From positions 372,001-436,000 of the forward strand of contig NZ_CP053904.1 of NCBI RefSeq assembly GCF_013256425.1: a stretch of 64,000 nucleotides of DNA. The letters run 5' to 3'. Source of the DNA: Hymenobacter sp. BRD67 (GTDB taxonomy: Bacteria > Bacteroidota > Bacteroidia > Cytophagales > Hymenobacteraceae). Positions 57,960-64,000 of this stretch are shown in pieces. Position numbers and translations under genes: made by a program. Numbering within the stretch: position 1 is the first letter of the stretch; the number at the start of each line of letters is the position of its first letter. A model generated the notes under the pieces. That model worked only from the letters and a program-made list of their open reading frames with translations, ran no database searches and had not been told where the DNA came from.

Positions 57960-57982
57960 ATTGAACTCGTCAATACGAGTCG
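57960..57982 (+). other. 16S precursor processing stem, 5' side
   Basis: attgaactc (57960-57968) and acgagtcg (57975-57982), separated by a 6-base bulge, pair exactly with cgactcgt (59559-59566) and gagttcaat (59567-59575) downstream of 16S, forming the long stem cut by RNase III. Confidence 0.75.
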
Positions 57983-58032
57983 GATTAGCACTCGACATCG
58001 TTCCTACTACGGTAGTGAATTTGGAATATTTT

Positions 58033-59549
<1,517 letters not shown>

Positions 59550-59639
59550 GGAGCAGTTCGACTCGTGAGTTCAATAAATGTTACGTGATACTATATCACG
59601 CGTCTTTTCCATCATTCAAATAATAAATCTTGGTATATT

Positions 59640-59713
59640 GGGCTTGTAGCTCAGGTGGTTAGAGCGCTACACTGATAATGTAGAGGTCCCTGGTTCGAGT
59701 CCAGGCAGGCCCA
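59640..59713 (+). tRNA. tRNA-Ile (GAT)
   Basis: 74 bases, cloverleaf complete: acceptor GGGCTTG / CAGGCCC with one G-T pair, D arm, anticodon loop CTGATAA with anticodon GAT at 59674-59676, and T arm TGGTTCGAGTCCA. The CCA end is not encoded. It is the only tRNA in the spacer. Confidence 0.97.
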
Positions 59714-59793
59714 CTCTGCCATTAATACTAAGTAAAAATTTGGTTTAGCATGAAGTAATTCAGCTATTCCACCTTTATCATCAAGTGGATGGT

Positions 59794-59806
59794 AAACGTT
59801 CTTTGA
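59794..59806 (+). promoter_or_regulatory. boxA-like antitermination site, 23S leader
   Basis: Second exact copy of aaacgttctttga, placed before 23S as in other bacteria. Confidence 0.65.
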
Positions 59807-59899
59807 CGTAAGGGAAAACAAGAGAGAGAAGTAAAAAGCGGGGGTAGGTATTTTAGGATACCTACTCAACTTGGCTCAAGCAATTGAGCAAGTCGCAAG

Positions 59900-62810
<2,911 letters not shown>

Positions 62811-62896
62811 TGTCCCACACAGTCTTTCTACTTCTTTCTCTTTTCCCTTATGTCAACGGTTTTGTAGCTGTCCTGAACACGACAGCCACGCCAGCA

Positions 62897-63005
62897 ATGG
62901 TGGCTTTAGCCCGGGTGTTCACCTCTTCCCATTCCGAACAGAGTCGTTAAGCCCCGGTGCGCCTATGGTACTGCCTTCACCGGTGGGAGAGTCGGTCGCC
63001 GCCAA
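62897..63005 (+). rRNA. rrf: 5S ribosomal RNA
   Basis: About 109 bases. The terminal helix TGGTGGC / GCCGCCA closes the molecule, and cattccgaacagagtcgttaa fits the conserved loop C region. No tRNA gene follows. Confidence 0.9.
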
Positions 63006-63014
63006 CTTTACAAC

Positions 63015-63064
63015 AAAAGCCCTGCTCCTTGCGCTTTCATCAGCGACCGGAGCAGGGCTTTTGT
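63015..63064 (+). terminator. rRNA operon terminator
   Basis: 14-base perfect arms aaaagccctgctcc / ggagcagggctttt with a 20-base loop, ten bases after 5S. Confidence 0.9.
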
Positions 63065-63282
63065 GCGTCCCGGCCTAATCTACCCTACCATACCCACACC
63101 GTCTCTGCTAGAGATTATAGTCTATCACTAAACTGACAAATAGCTGACTATCAGACATAGAGCTCAGCTTGGTTTACTGGTCGATGTAATAGTATGACCT
63201 GGTTCTGCGTGATTGCATGAATACAATGGGTAGTTTTGTCGTTATCGCTTAGAGTACTATAGCGAGTGAGCGTACAGAAAAA
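63065..63282. other. Spacer after rRNA operon
   Basis: 218 bases, more AT-rich. A TAGTTTTG box at 63231-63238 may be the promoter of the BatA-type gene, but the nearest TTG is only 15 bases upstream. No RNA gene seen. Confidence 0.4.
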
Positions 63283-64000
63283 ATGCAGTTATTATATCCA
63301 GGCTTTTTGTGGGGGTTGCTGGCAGCAGGTGTACCAGTGGTAATCCATTTGCTGCAACTGCGACGACCGCAACGGGTGCTTTTTACTAATACCGGTTTTA
63401 TTCGTGAAGTAGAACTGACTACTATGCGCCGGCGGCAGCTGCAAGAGTTGCTAGTGTTATTGGCGCGAGTAGCGGCTATCGTGTTTCTGGTACTACTGTT
63501 TTGTCAGCCTTTTCTGCCGGTTACCAGTAGTGCGGCTCAGGTGACTAATGGAACTGTTAGTGTATTGATTGATAATTCGGGCAGTATGCAGGCAGCCGGG
63601 GTATCACAGTCGCAGCTGGTGCAGGAGGCGACTGCCGGGGCTGCGGCATTAGGCAAGAGCTACGGCGCGGGTACCCATTTTAGGCTGCTAGGACAGCAAG
63701 GGGGCAGTTTGAGCGAAGCAGCTTATCTATTGGCACTTACTCAACAGGCGACGAATAGCCCAGTGAGCTGGGGTGCTGCAAAGGTGCGCGATGCCTTACA
63801 GGATGAGCAGCAAGGCCCGCTCTATTTATTTAGCGATTTTCAAAAAAACGAGGCTGGACCGGCTATCTGGCAGCATATACGACATCAGGGGGAGGTTGTG
63901 CTCGTGCCGCAGGTGGCCCAGCCAGCCGGCAATATTTATGTCGACAGCGTGTGGCTGAATGATGCTTTTGTGCGGACCGGTACGGCTATTGGCTTGCACA
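63283..64000 (+). CDS. BatA-domain (aerotolerance N-terminal) membrane protein, 3' partial
   Basis: Open from ATG 63283 to the window edge (239 codons seen). Start MQLLYPGFLWGLLAAGVPVVIH, LQLRRPQRVLFTNTGFIRE, a membrane helix (IVFLVLLFCQPFLPV), then a von Willebrand A-type metal site DNSGSMQ. These are BatA N-terminal (PF07584) and VWA features; Bat proteins act in envelope stress. Codon use is less GC-rich than in neighbouring genes. Confidence 0.88.
   Translation, partial: MQLLYPGFLWGLLAAGVPVVIHLLQLRRPQRVLFTNTGFIREVELTTMRRRQLQELLVLLARVAAIVFLVLLFCQPFLPVTSSAAQVTNGTVSVLIDNSGSMQAAGVSQSQLVQEATAGAAALGKSYGAGTHFRLLGQQGGSLSEAAYLLALTQQATNSPVSWGAAKVRDALQDEQQGPLYLFSDFQKNEAGPAIWQHIRHQGEVVLVPQVAQPAGNIYVDSVWLNDAFVRTGTAIGLH

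Overview
The window is a piece of a GC-rich Bacteroidota chromosome, most likely Hymenobacter or a close relative (order Cytophagales). The 16S gene is of Bacteroidota type. Other signs are a gliding-motility lipoprotein (GldH), a type IX secretion C-terminal domain, -7 promoter boxes of the form TAnnTTTG, almost no Shine-Dalgarno sequences, and typical Bacteroidota gene pairs (birA-rsfS-ftsH-LUD, PSP1/ricT-gldH). Genus placement is inference; no database search was possible.

Layout. 1-3.2 kb: aldB aldehyde dehydrogenase with its DUF779 partner, then two small envelope proteins. 3.3-13 kb: pbpC, birA, rsfS, ftsH, a LutC-like LUD protein, lpxH, a secreted protein and a zinc alcohol dehydrogenase. 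13-17 kb: a divergent subtilisin-like protein with a type IX sorting domain, an intergenic region rich in inverted repeats, and an M57 metalloprotease. 17.5-29 kb: ricT-like PSP1 gene, gldH, a flavin disulfide oxidoreductase, a DUF2231-Rieske protein, sucD, a cysteine/cystathionine synthase, a response regulator, adenine deaminase and small secreted proteins. 29-39 kb: cmk, an MBOAT/SGNH-like O-acetylation pair, ispH, a macro-domain protein, two 2TM proteins, a zinc protease-RimK-aspartoacylase cluster and an OmpH-like protein. 39-50 kb: a heptad-repeat coiled-coil protein, a quinone-type dehydrogenase, a rhomboid protease and a neighbour that shares its N-terminal module, two disordered hydrophilic proteins, a cupin, a GHL10 hydrolase, a NagX-like acyltransferase, proC, and Tyr/Gly-rich secreted proteins. 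50-57 kb: a three-times broken FAD protein, tsaB, DUF2480, an APC permease, a lipoprotein and a serine hydrolase. 57.3-63 kb: a complete rRNA operon (16S, tRNA-Ile, 23S, 5S) behind what look like five tandem promoters. The window ends inside a BatA-type gene.

The most striking technical feature is frame breakage. Fourteen genes carry 21 single-base frame changes. In 20 of them one base is missing and in one a base is extra, nearly all in homopolymer runs and mostly G/C. Correcting each site restores one continuous protein. This pattern fits uncorrected homopolymer errors in a long-read or pyrosequencing-type assembly much better than real pseudogenes. These genes are annotated here over their full reconstructed spans.

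No phage, transposase, CRISPR array, defence island or secondary-metabolite cluster is visible. The window is mostly housekeeping and envelope genes. The less ordinary points are the degenerate subtilase, the module shared by the rhomboid and its neighbour, the rRNA promoter array, the palindromic and REP-like repeats, and the reconstructed or very small genes.
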